Below are positions 9,074-17,803 of a stretch of DNA of 42,639 bases, one piece after another. The notes beneath the pieces are model-generated. The model saw only the letters and a program-made list of their open reading frames with translations. It was not told the origin of the DNA and ran no database searches. Origin of the DNA: an uncultured Colwellia sp. (GTDB lineage: Bacteria > Pseudomonadota > Gammaproteobacteria > Enterobacterales > Alteromonadaceae); contig CAJXRC010000013.1 of NCBI GenBank assembly GCA_913058405.1, positions 1 to 42,639 on the forward strand, written 5' to 3'. The position numbers were made by a program, and so were the translations under genes. Position 1 is the stretch's first letter. Each line of letters starts with the position of its first letter.

Positions 9074-10000
9074 ATGGCTAAAGTAAATGCAGAATATATT
9101 TGGTTCAACGGTGAACTTATGCCGTGGCAAAACGCTACTGTACACGTAATGAGTCATGCTCTTCATTACGGCTCATCTGTTTTTGAAGGCATTCGTGCAT
9201 ATGAAACACATAAAGGTACATGTATTTTCCGCTTGGAAGAGCATATCAAACGTTTATTTGATTCAGCAAAAATTTACCGTATGAATATTCCATACACTCA
9301 AGAAGAAGTTATCCAAGCATGTAAAGATGCTGTCGTGAAAAACGATTTAAAATCGGCATATCTTCGTCCATTAGCCTTTTTAGGTGATATCGGTATGGGT
9401 CTTCGTCCGCCAACTGACGCTAAAGCTGATCTTATGATTGCCGCATTTAGTTGGGAAGCATATTTAGGTGCTGATGCTGTTGAAAATGGTGTAGAAGTAG
9501 GTGTTTCTAGTTGGAATCGTTTAGCGCCAAACACTATGCCTACTGCTGCAAAAGCAGGTGGTAACTACTTGTCTTCTCAGCTTATTTCATCAGAAGCTGC
9601 TCGCCATGGTTATGCTGAAGGCGTTGCACTTGATGTAAATAACATGGTAAGTGAAGGTGCAGGTCAAAACTTATTTTTAGTTCGTAACAATGTTATTTTT
9701 ACACCGCCAGGAACAGCCTCTATTTTACAAGGCTTAACACGAGATGCGGTATTCTTCTTAGCTAAGCAATTAGGCTACGAAGTACGTGAAGAGTCAATTG
9801 CTCGTGAAGCTTTATATCTTGCTGACGAATTCTTTATGTGTGGAACGGCAACTGAAGTAGTACCAGTGAAATCAGTAGATGGTCTGCCTGTAGGTACCGG
9901 TTCTCGTGGTCCTATAACAAAAGCTATTCAGGAAGCCTTTTTTGGTATTTTTGATGGGACGACTGAAGTGCCAGATGGCTGGTTAGATCCTGTAAAATAA
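9074..10000 (+). CDS. ilvE: Branched-chain amino acid aminotransferase
   Basis: IlvE transfers the amino group from glutamate to the 2-oxo acids of Ile, Val and Leu. The 308-residue fold type IV PLP enzyme has the N-terminal YIWFNGELMPW, the HALHYGSSVFEGIRAY signature and the PLP lysine in TAAKAGGNYLSSQ at residue 160. GGAAAG lies ahead of the ATG. It follows ilvM by 119 bp and is separated from ilvD by a 235-bp spacer that contains a hairpin repeat, so transcript processing between the two is possible. Confidence 0.97.
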   Translation: MAKVNAEYIWFNGELMPWQNATVHVMSHALHYGSSVFEGIRAYETHKGTCIFRLEEHIKRLFDSAKIYRMNIPYTQEEVIQACKDAVVKNDLKSAYLRPLAFLGDIGMGLRPPTDAKADLMIAAFSWEAYLGADAVENGVEVGVSSWNRLAPNTMPTAAKAGGNYLSSQLISSEAARHGYAEGVALDVNNMVSEGAGQNLFLVRNNVIFTPPGTASILQGLTRDAVFFLAKQLGYEVREESIAREALYLADEFFMCGTATEVVPVKSVDGLPVGTGSRGPITKAIQEAFFGIFDGTTEVPDGWLDPVK

Positions 10001-10040
10001 ATTAGTAACGACTTAACTCTTTGTCATTTGATACTGTAGC

Positions 10041-10090
10041 GGCATCGGAAATACTCACTTATATTCATAAGCTCCGTATTTCCTCTTTGT
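10041..10090. repeat. Dispersed covarying hairpin repeat, copy 1
   Basis: An outer 8-bp stem GGAAATAC/GTATTTCC (10047-10054 with 10076-10083) encloses an inner hairpin CTTAT-ATTC-ATAAG (10058-10071). The 50-bp block is 80% identical to 38722-38771. Seven of the ten differences fall in stems and all keep base pairing. It lies in the 235-bp ilvE-ilvD spacer. Confidence 0.75.
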
Positions 10091-10235
10091 TACAGCACCA
10101 GCTGACTTTGAGTTGAGTAGTAACATCGCCAATCATTGAATAAAAAGTTATTTTAAAAGCTCATTTAGCTCAGTAATCATAAAGTGAACTTTCAAAATAA
10201 ACCTTATCAACACCATCAATTGGAATGTAAAAATC

Positions 10236-12098
10236 ATGCCTAAATTAAGATCTGCAACTTCAACTCAAGGCCGTAATATGGCTGGTGCTCGTGCATTATG
10301 GCGCGCTACAGGCATGACAGACGGTGATTTTGGAAAGCCAATCGTTGCGGTAGTCAACTCTTTCACGCAATTTGTGCCTGGTCATGTACATTTGAAAGAC
10401 ATGGGACAATTAGTTGCCGGCGCGATTGAAGAAGCAGGCGGTGTCGCTAAAGAATTTAATACCATTGCTGTTGATGACGGCATTGCCATGGGTCATGCCG
10501 GTATGCTTTACAGCTTACCTTCACGTGATTTGATCGCCGATTCAGTAGAATACATGGTTAATGCCCATTGCGCTGATGCCATGGTATGTATTTCTAACTG
10601 TGACAAAATCACTCCAGGTATGTTGATGGCAGCAATGCGCTTAAACATTCCGGTCATTTTTGTTTCTGGTGGCCCAATGGAAGCAGGTAAAACTAAGCTT
10701 TCTGACCAAATTATCAAATTAGATTTAGTTGACGCCATGATTCAAGGTGCTGATCCTTTAGTAAGTGACGAGCAATCTGATCAAGTTGAGCGTTCAGCCT
10801 GTCCAACGTGTGGTTCATGTTCTGGTATGTTCACTGCTAACTCAATGAACTGTTTAGCTGAAGCATTAGGTTTAGCCTTACCAGGTAACGGCTCTATGTT
10901 GGCAACTCATGCGGATAGAGAGAAATTATTTTTAGATGCAGGTAAACAGATTGTTGAATTAACTAAACGTTATTACCAAGATAACGATGAGTCTGCACTA
11001 CCTCGTAATATTGCCAACAAAGATTCATTTTCAAACGCTATGTGTTTAGATATTGCTATGGGTGGTTCAACTAATACCATCTTACATTTACTAGCAACGG
11101 CACAAGAAGCCGAGATAGATTACACCATGGCAGACATGGATAAATTATCACGCATAGTGCCACAGTTATGTAAAGTTGCGCCATCAACACCTGAGTATCA
11201 CATGGAAGATGTGCATCGCGCCGGTGGTGTAATTTCAATATTAGGTGAGTTATCACGCGCTGGTTTATTAAAAACGGATGTACCTAATGTTTTAGGTACT
11301 ACGTTGGCCGATGTTATCGCTAAATACGACATCACTATTACAGATGATGAAGACGTTAAAAAATTCTATCGTGCCGGACCTGCAGGTATTCGTACCACTA
11401 AAGCATTTAGCCAAGACTGTCGTTGGGATACATTAGATGATGACAGAGAAAATGGTTGTATTCGTAACCTTGAAAATGCCTTTTCATTAGAAGGTGGCTT
11501 AGCGGTACTTTCAGGCAATATTGCCGTAGACGGTTGTGTTGTTAAAACTGCCGGTGTAAGTGACGACAACTTAGTATTCACTGGCCCTGCACATATTTTT
11601 GAAAGCCAAGATGATGCAGTAGCTGGCGTGTTAGACGGAAAAGTGGTTGCTGGTGAAGTAGTTGTTATTCGTTATGAAGGTCCTAAAGGCGGACCAGGCA
11701 TGCAAGAAATGCTTTATCCAACCACTTACTTAAAGTCTATGGGTCTAGGTAAGGCCTGTGCCTTATTAACTGATGGTCGTTTCTCTGGTGGTACTTCTGG
11801 TTTATCCATTGGTCATGTTTCTCCTGAAGCAGCTGACGGCGGCACAATTGCCTTAGTTGAACAAGGCGACATCATTCATATTGATATCCCGACACGTGAG
11901 ATCACCTTGCAAGTATCTGAAGCTGAACTTGAAACGCGTCGTGCCGCAATGGAAGCTAAAGGTAAAAATGCTTGGAAACCTGCTGATCGTGTTCGTCCAA
12001 TTAGCTACGCACTTAAAAACTACGCAATGTTAGCCACTAGTGCTGATAAAGGTGCTGTGCGTAACCGTGACTTATTAGATGGTTTAGTTGATAAGTAA
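10236..12098 (+). CDS. ilvD: Dihydroxy-acid dehydratase
   Basis: IlvD dehydrates 2,3-dihydroxy acids to the 2-oxo acids in the third common step of valine and isoleucine synthesis and needs an iron-sulfur cluster. The 620-residue protein shows the family cysteine motifs [11 protein letters not shown] and [20 protein letters not shown], and the glycine-rich C-terminal [20 protein letters not shown]. Length matches E. coli (616). It is the fourth structural gene of the ilvGMEDA cluster. Confidence 0.97.
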   Translation: MPKLRSATSTQGRNMAGARALWRATGMTDGDFGKPIVAVVNSFTQFVPGHVHLKDMGQLVAGAIEEAGGVAKEFNTIAVDDGIAMGHAGMLYSLPSRDLIADSVEYMVNAHCADAMVCISNCDKITPGMLMAAMRLNIPVIFVSGGPMEAGKTKLSDQIIKLDLVDAMIQGADPLVSDEQSDQVERSACPTCGSCSGMFTANSMNCLAEALGLALPGNGSMLATHADREKLFLDAGKQIVELTKRYYQDNDESALPRNIANKDSFSNAMCLDIAMGGSTNTILHLLATAQEAEIDYTMADMDKLSRIVPQLCKVAPSTPEYHMEDVHRAGGVISILGELSRAGLLKTDVPNVLGTTLADVIAKYDITITDDEDVKKFYRAGPAGIRTTKAFSQDCRWDTLDDDRENGCIRNLENAFSLEGGLAVLSGNIAVDGCVVKTAGVSDDNLVFTGPAHIFESQDDAVAGVLDGKVVAGEVVVIRYEGPKGGPGMQEMLYPTTYLKSMGLGKACALLTDGRFSGGTSGLSIGHVSPEAADGGTIALVEQGDIIHIDIPTREITLQVSEAELETRRAAMEAKGKNAWKPADRVRPISYALKNYAMLATSADKGAVRNRDLLDGLVDK

Positions 12099-12110
12099 AA
12101 CTGAAAAATG

Positions 12111-12228
12111 GAGCTAGAAAAGATAAAAAACTTTCTAGCTCAGCTAATTTGATTTCGTCATTCCCGAGTTTTCTAATCGGGAATCTAGCTTTCAAATAAT
12201 GGATGCTCGATATAATCAACTCGAGCAT
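12111..12228. other. ilvD-ilvA spacer with three consecutive dyads
   Basis: Three hairpins follow one another: GAGCTAGAAA/TTTCTAGCTC (12111-12120 with 12132-12141); ATTCCCGA/TCGGGAAT (12160-12167 with 12177-12184); and ATGCTCGA/TCGAGCAT (12203-12210 with 12221-12228), all perfect. The middle one, CGTCATTCCCGA...TCGGGAATCTAGC, looks like a small palindromic dispersed repeat type found in many proteobacteria. None has a convincing T run, so none is called a terminator. The ORF-track start of ilvA falls inside the third dyad. Confidence 0.6.
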
Positions 12229-12286
12229 GACTATTTCATGGTTAGCTGCATTTTTTCAAGTGATTGACAGTAATTTAGGCAAAATC

Positions 12287-13840
12287 ATGACAGAAACACT
12301 CAAGCAAGTATCACCCCAAGAGCCATTAGATTACCTACGTCGTATTCTACTTGCCCCTATTTATGATCTCGCGGTTGAAACCGAATTGACGGCTTGCAAC
12401 AAATTGTCCTCTCGTTTAAATAATCACATTTATTTAAAACGTGAAGATCAACAACCCGTACATTCGTTTAAATTACGTGGCGCTTATAACAAACTCAATA
12501 GTTTAACTGAAGAGCAATGCATTCATGGTGTTATCGCTGCTTCTGCTGGTAATCATGCTCAAGGTTTAGCACTAGCGGCTAAAAAGCTGGGCATTAATGC
12601 AACTATCGTTATGCCCAAAACTACTCCAGATATTAAAGTGGACAATGTAAGACGTTTTGGTGGTGAAGTACGATTAGTTGGCAATAGTTTCAATGAAGCT
12701 CAAGCCGCTTCAATCGAATATGCCAAAGCAGAAAGTAAAACCCTTGTTCATCCCTTTGATGATGTTGAAGTCATTATTGGCCAAGGTACGGTAGCTAAAG
12801 AATTGTTACAACAATTGCCCCAAGCTGATGTGGTGTTTATACCTGTTGGCGGTGGTGGACTTCTTGCGGGTATGGCCGTTTATTTAAAACAGCTAAATCC
12901 TAGAACTAAAATTATCGGTGTAGAAGCTGAAGATTCAGCCTGTTTAAAAGCCGCACTTGAAGCAGGAGAGCCCGTTGATTTAACTCAAGTAGGTTTGTTT
13001 GCCGATGGCGTTGCCGTTAAACGTATTGGTGAAAATACTTTTGGTTTGATTCAAGAGTTTTGTGATGAAGTGATCACGGTTTCAACCGATGAAATTTGTG
13101 CATCTATCAAAGACATCTTCGAAGAAACACGTGTTATTGCTGAGCCTGCTGGTGCATTATCTTTGGCCGGCTTACAAAAGTATTGTCTGACTAGCAAAGG
13201 TGGTGAATCTTTAGCAGCAATACTTTCAGGCGCAAACATGAACTTTCATACCTTGCGTTACGTGTCAGAACGCTGTGAATTAGGTGAAAAGAAAGAAGCG
13301 ATATTAGCGGTTACTATTCCCGAAGAAAAAGGTAGTTTTAAACGTTTTTGTCAATCCATAGGCAACCGTGCCATTACCGAGTTTAACTATCGTTATTCTG
13401 GTAAACCTAGTGCTGAAATTTTTGTCGGTGTTCGTCTTGGCGGCAGTGTAGAAGAACGTCAAGAGTTACTGCAAGGACTAGAAAGCGCAAATTATCAAGT
13501 GAGAGATTTTACTGATAATGAATTAGCTAAATTGCACGTTCGCTACATGATTGGCGGAAAAACTCCTCATTCAGCGAAGAACGGTAACGATGAGCGACTC
13601 TTTAGTTTTGAGTTTCCTGAACATCCGGGAGCGCTAGAAAAATTCTTAGCCGCAATGGGCGAATACTGGAATATCACCCTATTTCATTATCGTAACCATG
13701 GCGCAGCATTTGGTCAGGTACTTGCTGGTTTTGATCTTGATAAAAATCAGCAAAACGAATTTTTCCAACACCTTGATGACCTTGGTTATCAATGGGCAGA
13801 AGAAACCGACAACCTCGCTTATCAAACCTTTTTGAATTAA
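12287..13840 (+). CDS. ilvA: Threonine deaminase (biosynthetic, isoleucine-inhibited)
   Basis: IlvA deaminates threonine to 2-oxobutyrate, committing it to isoleucine. From the ATG at 12287 the protein has 517 residues (E. coli 514) and its PLP lysine in VHSFKLRGAY is K62, the same number as in E. coli. The glycine loop VGGGGL and the two C-terminal ACT-like regulatory domains (about 330-420 and 430-517, with FVGVRLGG and FEFPEHPGALEKFL) are present, so feedback control by isoleucine is expected. The ORF-track start 28 codons upstream lies in a palindromic spacer and adds no family sequence. A strong terminator follows. Confidence 0.96.
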   Translation: MTETLKQVSPQEPLDYLRRILLAPIYDLAVETELTACNKLSSRLNNHIYLKREDQQPVHSFKLRGAYNKLNSLTEEQCIHGVIAASAGNHAQGLALAAKKLGINATIVMPKTTPDIKVDNVRRFGGEVRLVGNSFNEAQAASIEYAKAESKTLVHPFDDVEVIIGQGTVAKELLQQLPQADVVFIPVGGGGLLAGMAVYLKQLNPRTKIIGVEAEDSACLKAALEAGEPVDLTQVGLFADGVAVKRIGENTFGLIQEFCDEVITVSTDEICASIKDIFEETRVIAEPAGALSLAGLQKYCLTSKGGESLAAILSGANMNFHTLRYVSERCELGEKKEAILAVTIPEEKGSFKRFCQSIGNRAITEFNYRYSGKPSAEIFVGVRLGGSVEERQELLQGLESANYQVRDFTDNELAKLHVRYMIGGKTPHSAKNGNDERLFSFEFPEHPGALEKFLAAMGEYWNITLFHYRNHGAAFGQVLAGFDLDKNQQNEFFQHLDDLGYQWAEETDNLAYQTFLN

Positions 13841-13847
13841 TGTTGTA

Positions 13848-13886
13848 GAGCCAATAAAGTTGATACTTTATTGGCTCTTTTCTTTT
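13848..13886 (+). terminator. Rho-independent terminator of ilvGMEDA
   Basis: A 13-bp perfect stem GAGCCAATAAAGT / ACTTTATTGGCTC with a TGAT loop is followed by TTTTCTTTT, beginning 8 bp after the ilvA stop. Confidence 0.95.
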
Positions 13887-13891
13887 AAATA

Positions 13892-14314
13892 TTACTTCGC
13901 TGGAATTGCCGCATCAATTTTCTTTAACGAGCGTAAAAATAGACCTAATCCGCCCATAGCCAATATCAAAATAACAATTAAGTCAAAAGAGGTCATGGTT
14001 CTAAAGCTAAAGCGGATAGAGGAAATTACGCCAAAAATAAAACCAGTAATAGAGCCGAGTGCTAACAACCAACCAATAGGGTTCTTACTGTTATAGAAAA
14101 TAATGCCGACACCGAACATAAAAGGGATCATAACCATACCACTGGTGATGCTGTAGCTTCCCCCCATAGCAGAAAATCCATAAAGACGCATGCCCATTCC
14201 AAAACTAGAACTGACGGTAATTGCATTAAGTAGTAAGTAAAAACCACCGCACATCATGATCAATCCAATAAAAAACTGCCCTAAACCACCTGATGTTCCA
14301 CCTGCTCCACGCAT
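13892..14314 (-). CDS. Small four-helix membrane protein of the flotillin operon
   Basis: I do not recognise a family. The 140-residue protein begins with a Gly-rich MRGAGGTSGGLGQ and has about four hydrophobic segments (near residues 9-31, 55-73, 77-98 and 108-127). A short basic C-terminus, LRSLKKIDAAIPAK, follows. It is the last of four minus-strand genes after a YqiJ-like gene, a flotillin and a zinc-ribbon gene, with only 23 bp to the gene before it, so it is probably co-expressed and membrane associated with them. Confidence 0.75.
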   Translation of the reverse strand: MRGAGGTSGGLGQFFIGLIMMCGGFYLLLNAITVSSSFGMGMRLYGFSAMGGSYSITSGMVMIPFMFGVGIIFYNSKNPIGWLLALGSITGFIFGVISSIRFSFRTMTSFDLIVILILAMGGLGLFLRSLKKIDAAIPAK

Positions 14315-14337
14315 AAATTCAACCTTTGTAATTTATA

Positions 14338-14886
14338 TTATTTTTCAGCAGAGTAAGGGTCTGCCGCTAGAAGATATGCGCGTAGATCCGCTTTATTAGA
14401 TTGCTGCGATAACCATTCTCTAAGCTCTTTTATTTTGTCATATGAAACTTGTCCAAATTTATCTTTGTAAATTTCAGAGAAGTTATCTTTCGTACTGTCT
14501 ATTCGAATATTTTTTTGCCAATGAGCCGTGAGTACAGAATTTAAAGATCCTGCTAACCCTTCATTTTTTAAAAGCTCCCATTCCCCTTTATCTAACCAAA
14601 TGCCCCCAACACTCGCGCTATAATCTATGCGGTGTTCAGTAGTACTACTCAAGCGCAACTTTCTCATGATTAGACCTGTTACAGGACAAAGCATAGCTGA
14701 CTTTGTGTCTTCAGCCTCACATGTGCTTTCTGCTTTAAATGAAAACTGCAGGTTTCGTTCTTTCCAAGAAACATAATCTTCTACTAAAATCCAGTTTCCT
14801 TCACATTGAGCACAAGTATGAGATCTAAACTGACCCTCAATAAAGCTTGGCGATAATTGGCCCGATTTACAACTAGTACATTTCAT
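14338..14886 (-). CDS. Zinc-ribbon (TFIIB-type) protein of the flotillin operon
   Basis: The 182-residue protein starts MKCTSCKSGQL and has a second pair HTCAQCEGNW, giving a four-cysteine zinc ribbon in residues 3-28. A degenerate second repeat is suggested by LCPVTGLIMRKL and GGIWLDKGEWELL, the latter being the pattern of zf-TFIIB domains. The C-terminal third is charged and helical. No signal peptide or membrane helix is seen, so it is probably cytoplasmic. It is third in the four-gene cluster, 66 bp after the flotillin gene. The function is unknown. Confidence 0.75.
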   Translation of the reverse strand: MKCTSCKSGQLSPSFIEGQFRSHTCAQCEGNWILVEDYVSWKERNLQFSFKAESTCEAEDTKSAMLCPVTGLIMRKLRLSSTTEHRIDYSASVGGIWLDKGEWELLKNEGLAGSLNSVLTAHWQKNIRIDSTKDNFSEIYKDKFGQVSYDKIKELREWLSQQSNKADLRAYLLAADPYSAEK

Positions 14887-14916
14887 TTAAAAAATCCTTT
14901 TTATAATTAGAGACCA

Positions 14917-14943
14917 AACCTCTATCTATTTAAAATAGAGGTT
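14917..14943. other. 9-bp perfect hairpin between flotillin and zinc-ribbon genes
   Basis: AACCTCTAT / ATAGAGGTT with a 9-base loop lies in the 66-bp spacer. No T run follows at once on the minus strand, so it is more likely an mRNA processing or stability element than a full terminator. Confidence 0.5.
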
Positions 14944-14952
14944 CATATACTC

Positions 14953-16707
14953 TTACTCAGCCGAGGTCTGCTGACCATTCATTTTAGTTTTTACTTTTGC
15001 AATATTTGATTGCTGAACAACCGTTTTAGTATCATCAATTAAAGAATGTTTACCCATGATCAAATCATTTAATGTACCGGATTCTTTATTTACTAATCCA
15101 AGCTCTTGAAGCATTGAATCGATCATCGGTGCATTAGCCCGGTAGTTTAATGCCGCTGAAGTAATTTGCTCTGCTATTCCACCACTTCCAGAGGCTTCAT
15201 TTGTGCCCATTACAGCATTCGAGTTTCCGTAACCTTGAAGTATTTTTATACCATCGATATTTTCTAGTGGCTTCACTGAGTTCGCAATCATTTCAGGTAA
15301 TGTTTTTAAAATAGCTAACGATTTTTGTAATTCAATTTGCTCATCACGCAGTGTGTTTTCTGCCTCGTATAATGCCTTTTTACCTGCTGCTTCAACTGCA
15401 TATATTTTCTCATCAGCTTCAGCTTTTAATTTTTTAGCATCGGCACTAGCTTTCGCTTCGGTAAGTACTGCGGTTGCTTTATCTTCCGCAGCTCGTTTTT
15501 CAGCATCTGCTTGTACGGTGATACTTACAGCATCTCGTTCTGCTTCTTTCTTAGCATCAATCACTTCTATTTCTTTACGACGATTTGCTTCTGCGACCTC
15601 TCTAGCGGTTGTTACGGCTTCTTCTTTTTCTACACGGTCTTTTTCAGCTCCTGCGGCTTGTGCTCTTGCTGCGGATTCCGCCTCTGATTTTTCTGCTACT
15701 GCGATTTGCTTATCTTGCTCAGCTACTTCAATATCGCGTTGCTGTTGAATACGAGCTTGCTCTAGTGCAGTACGTTTATCAATTTCACGAGACTCAACAT
15801 CTCTGCTTTTTAATATTTCTGCTACTTCAATCGCTTGTTCTTTAGATATTTGAGCTTCTCTTTCCTCTCGTTCTTTGTATTCGCGAGTTTTCGCGATTTC
15901 AGCTTTTTGCTCTACACGCTTAAACTCTAGAACCTGTTCTTGGGCAATACGGAGTTCTTCTTCTTCTTTTTGAATTTCTAGTGATGCACGTTCTGCATCA
16001 AGGTTTCTTCTTTGAATTTTAACACGGTTATCTTGTTCTATATCATTAGTTTCTTTGCGTTTCTCTTCGATTATTTTAGTTAATCTTGCTCGACCCTCTG
16101 CATCAAAAGCATTGTTTTCATTAAAGAAATGCAAATCAGTCTGATCAAATCCTGTTAATGAAACCGACTCTAATTCAAGACCGTTTTTCTCCAAATCATT
16201 GGCCACATTTTGTTGAACTTTTTGTACAAAATCAGCTCTTTGTTCATGCATTGCAGTCATTGTCATTTCCGCAGCAACAGTGCGGAGTACATCAACAAAC
16301 TTCGACTCCATCAATTTTTTCAATTCTTCAACTCTCATGGTACGACTACCGAGCGTTTGAGCCGCCATGGAAATACCTTCAGTATGAGGTGCCACACGTA
16401 AGTAAAAATCGGCTTTTACATCAACACGCATTCTATCTTTGGTAATAAGAGAGTCTTTTTCTATTTTCTCAACTTCAATACGCAGTGTGTTCATATTGAC
16501 CGGGATTGTTTCATGTAAAACAGGTAGACAGATAGCGCCTCCATCTTTTACAACTTTTTCTCCACCCATACCTGTACGAACAAAAGCAATTTCTTTAGTC
16601 GCACGAACATATAACTTAGCAAAAATTAGTCCTATCGTAATGAAAGAGACTAGCCCTACACCGACCATCATTAAAATAAAAGTGGTATTGGCATTCAAAT
16701 TTTCCAT
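14953..16707 (-). CDS. yqiK: Flotillin-family protein (YqiK-like)
   Basis: The 584-residue protein has one N-terminal membrane helix (about residues 9-30) and an SPFH domain (about 35-215). A very long Glu/Ala/Lys/Arg-rich coiled coil (about 215-460) is followed by a C-terminal flotillin tail rich in Gly, Ala and Ser. E. coli YqiK has this layout and forms membrane foci. It follows a YqiJ-like gene by 41 bp, matching the E. coli yqiJ-yqiK pair. The opposite strand of the coiled coil gives long open frames, which are artefacts of codon composition. Confidence 0.9.
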   Translation of the reverse strand: MENLNANTTFILMMVGVGLVSFITIGLIFAKLYVRATKEIAFVRTGMGGEKVVKDGGAICLPVLHETIPVNMNTLRIEVEKIEKDSLITKDRMRVDVKADFYLRVAPHTEGISMAAQTLGSRTMRVEELKKLMESKFVDVLRTVAAEMTMTAMHEQRADFVQKVQQNVANDLEKNGLELESVSLTGFDQTDLHFFNENNAFDAEGRARLTKIIEEKRKETNDIEQDNRVKIQRRNLDAERASLEIQKEEEELRIAQEQVLEFKRVEQKAEIAKTREYKEREEREAQISKEQAIEVAEILKSRDVESREIDKRTALEQARIQQQRDIEVAEQDKQIAVAEKSEAESAARAQAAGAEKDRVEKEEAVTTAREVAEANRRKEIEVIDAKKEAERDAVSITVQADAEKRAAEDKATAVLTEAKASADAKKLKAEADEKIYAVEAAGKKALYEAENTLRDEQIELQKSLAILKTLPEMIANSVKPLENIDGIKILQGYGNSNAVMGTNEASGSGGIAEQITSAALNYRANAPMIDSMLQELGLVNKESGTLNDLIMGKHSLIDDTKTVVQQSNIAKVKTKMNGQQTSAE

Positions 16708-16748
16708 AGTAAATTTCCTTTTTTTTATGTTATAAATTTTTGTAAATA

Positions 16749-17390
16749 TTATTGATTGAATTTTATGGCAAGCCAGAAGGACTCTTTTTTCTCAACTAAC
16801 ACAACTTGTTGACCTTGATTAAATTCTTCATTGTCATTATCTGGTGTAACTAACACATAATGTTTTTGATTAAAGCTATCTGTTAACGACGCTTCTGCAG
16901 GACTATCTCGTCTAGCTGTACCGATAGTTATTGTTGCAATTAAACCGTTAAAGCTATTATTTGAAATCGCTGAAGATTCGTTTTTAGGAAGTAGACGACT
17001 TAGCGGTACACCAATATGGTGTGTGGCGTATAACGACAACATAAACGACAAACCATAGATTAAAAATTCAGATAAATTAATCGTAAAATTATTTAATAGT
17101 ATGTAATTTAGGGTATAACCGGTTATACCAAAGCTAGTTAAAAATAACACCAACCATACTAATAAAGGTAAGCGATTTAAGCATAACCAACCTAACAGGG
17201 GTGTTAGTCCCCCAACTGATATATCCGTATCAACATCTATATCAAGATCAATGGGTGAAATATGGTCCAGTAGGTTGACCATACTTAGGCCTATAAGCAT
17301 TCCAATACCTTCTAGTATTGCCAAGGCTAATACCGAGCATAATGCTACAGCGAAACCTATATTTATATCCGCAAGAATAAATTCAATCAT
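16749..17390 (-). CDS. yqiJ: YqiJ-like inner-membrane protein with OB-fold tail
   Basis: The 213-residue protein has hydrophobic segments near residues 5-40, 70-98 and 108-132. A soluble C-terminal beta-rich domain (about 145-213) is of the NfeD-like OB-fold type described for YqiJ (DUF1449). Such proteins are the NfeD-type partners of flotillins. It is the first gene of the four-gene minus-strand operon and has a good promoter candidate about 85 bp upstream of its start. Confidence 0.85.
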   Translation of the reverse strand: MIEFILADINIGFAVALCSVLALAILEGIGMLIGLSMVNLLDHISPIDLDIDVDTDISVGGLTPLLGWLCLNRLPLLVWLVLFLTSFGITGYTLNYILLNNFTINLSEFLIYGLSFMLSLYATHHIGVPLSRLLPKNESSAISNNSFNGLIATITIGTARRDSPAEASLTDSFNQKHYVLVTPDNDNEEFNQGQQVVLVEKKESFWLAIKFNQ

Positions 17391-17473
17391 ATGGTTAATC
17401 CTTTACCTAAATCTGGGAGCAATTTATTAGAAGCGTAATGAAAGGTCAAGCCGTTCACATTTTTATTACATTA

Positions 17474-17502
17474 AATTTACGCCTTGTGACATAATATGTC
17501 AA
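17474..17502 (-). promoter_or_regulatory. Promoter of the flotillin operon with overlapping palindrome
   Basis: On the minus strand TTGACA and TAAATT are separated by 17 bp. The -35 box overlaps the perfect odd palindrome TGACATAATATGTCA (17487-17501), a possible operator. No regulator is assigned. Confidence 0.55.
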
Positions 17503-17803
17503 AGGATTGTAGTTTTATGTATCAGTGATAAATATAAATCAGTATCTACTACGTTATAGTGTTCATCCCTAGCAAGCTCTAGAGACAGTTCATTTCTTTT
17601 CCCAGCTTTCAAATATCTAGATTAAAATTAATTAGTTAATATTCATTCTTACTTAAGTTTTACAACTTCACCATCTGATAGAAATAGTCTTTTATTGATA
17701 TCTTCTTTTCATTGATGCTAGAATTAAAAAAAATCTTATTACCTAGTTATTAAGTAGTTAATACCTAGCTAATAGTCACTCACTCATAATCTAAGTGTTG
17801 CTT
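17503..17803. promoter_or_regulatory. Flotillin/cus divergent spacer; candidate plus-strand promoter
   Basis: TTGATA (17695-17700) and TAGAAT (17719-17724) are separated by 18 bp, about 80 bp upstream of the secreted metal-rich protein. I see no CueR-type dyad in the spacer. The rest of the region holds nothing I can recognise. Confidence 0.4.

Noticed and set aside
12203-12286. N-terminal extension of ilvA in the ORF track
   Set aside because: It lies in a palindromic spacer, and the family N-terminus and PLP-lysine numbering fit the ATG at 12287.
13860-14096. Plus-strand 78-aa ORF after ilvA
   Set aside because: It begins in the ilvA terminator and is antisense to the four-helix membrane protein gene.
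15353-15748. Plus-strand ORF of 131 aa opposite the flotillin gene, rich in Ser, Ala and Phe
   Set aside because: It mirrors the Glu/Ala/Lys coiled-coil codons of the flotillin on the other strand. Such frames stay open by composition.
15400-15960. Short repeated sequence in the flotillin gene as a DNA repeat array
   Set aside because: The repetition is at the protein level (coiled-coil Glu/Ala/Lys heptads) and has no regular DNA unit, so it is not a CRISPR or satellite.
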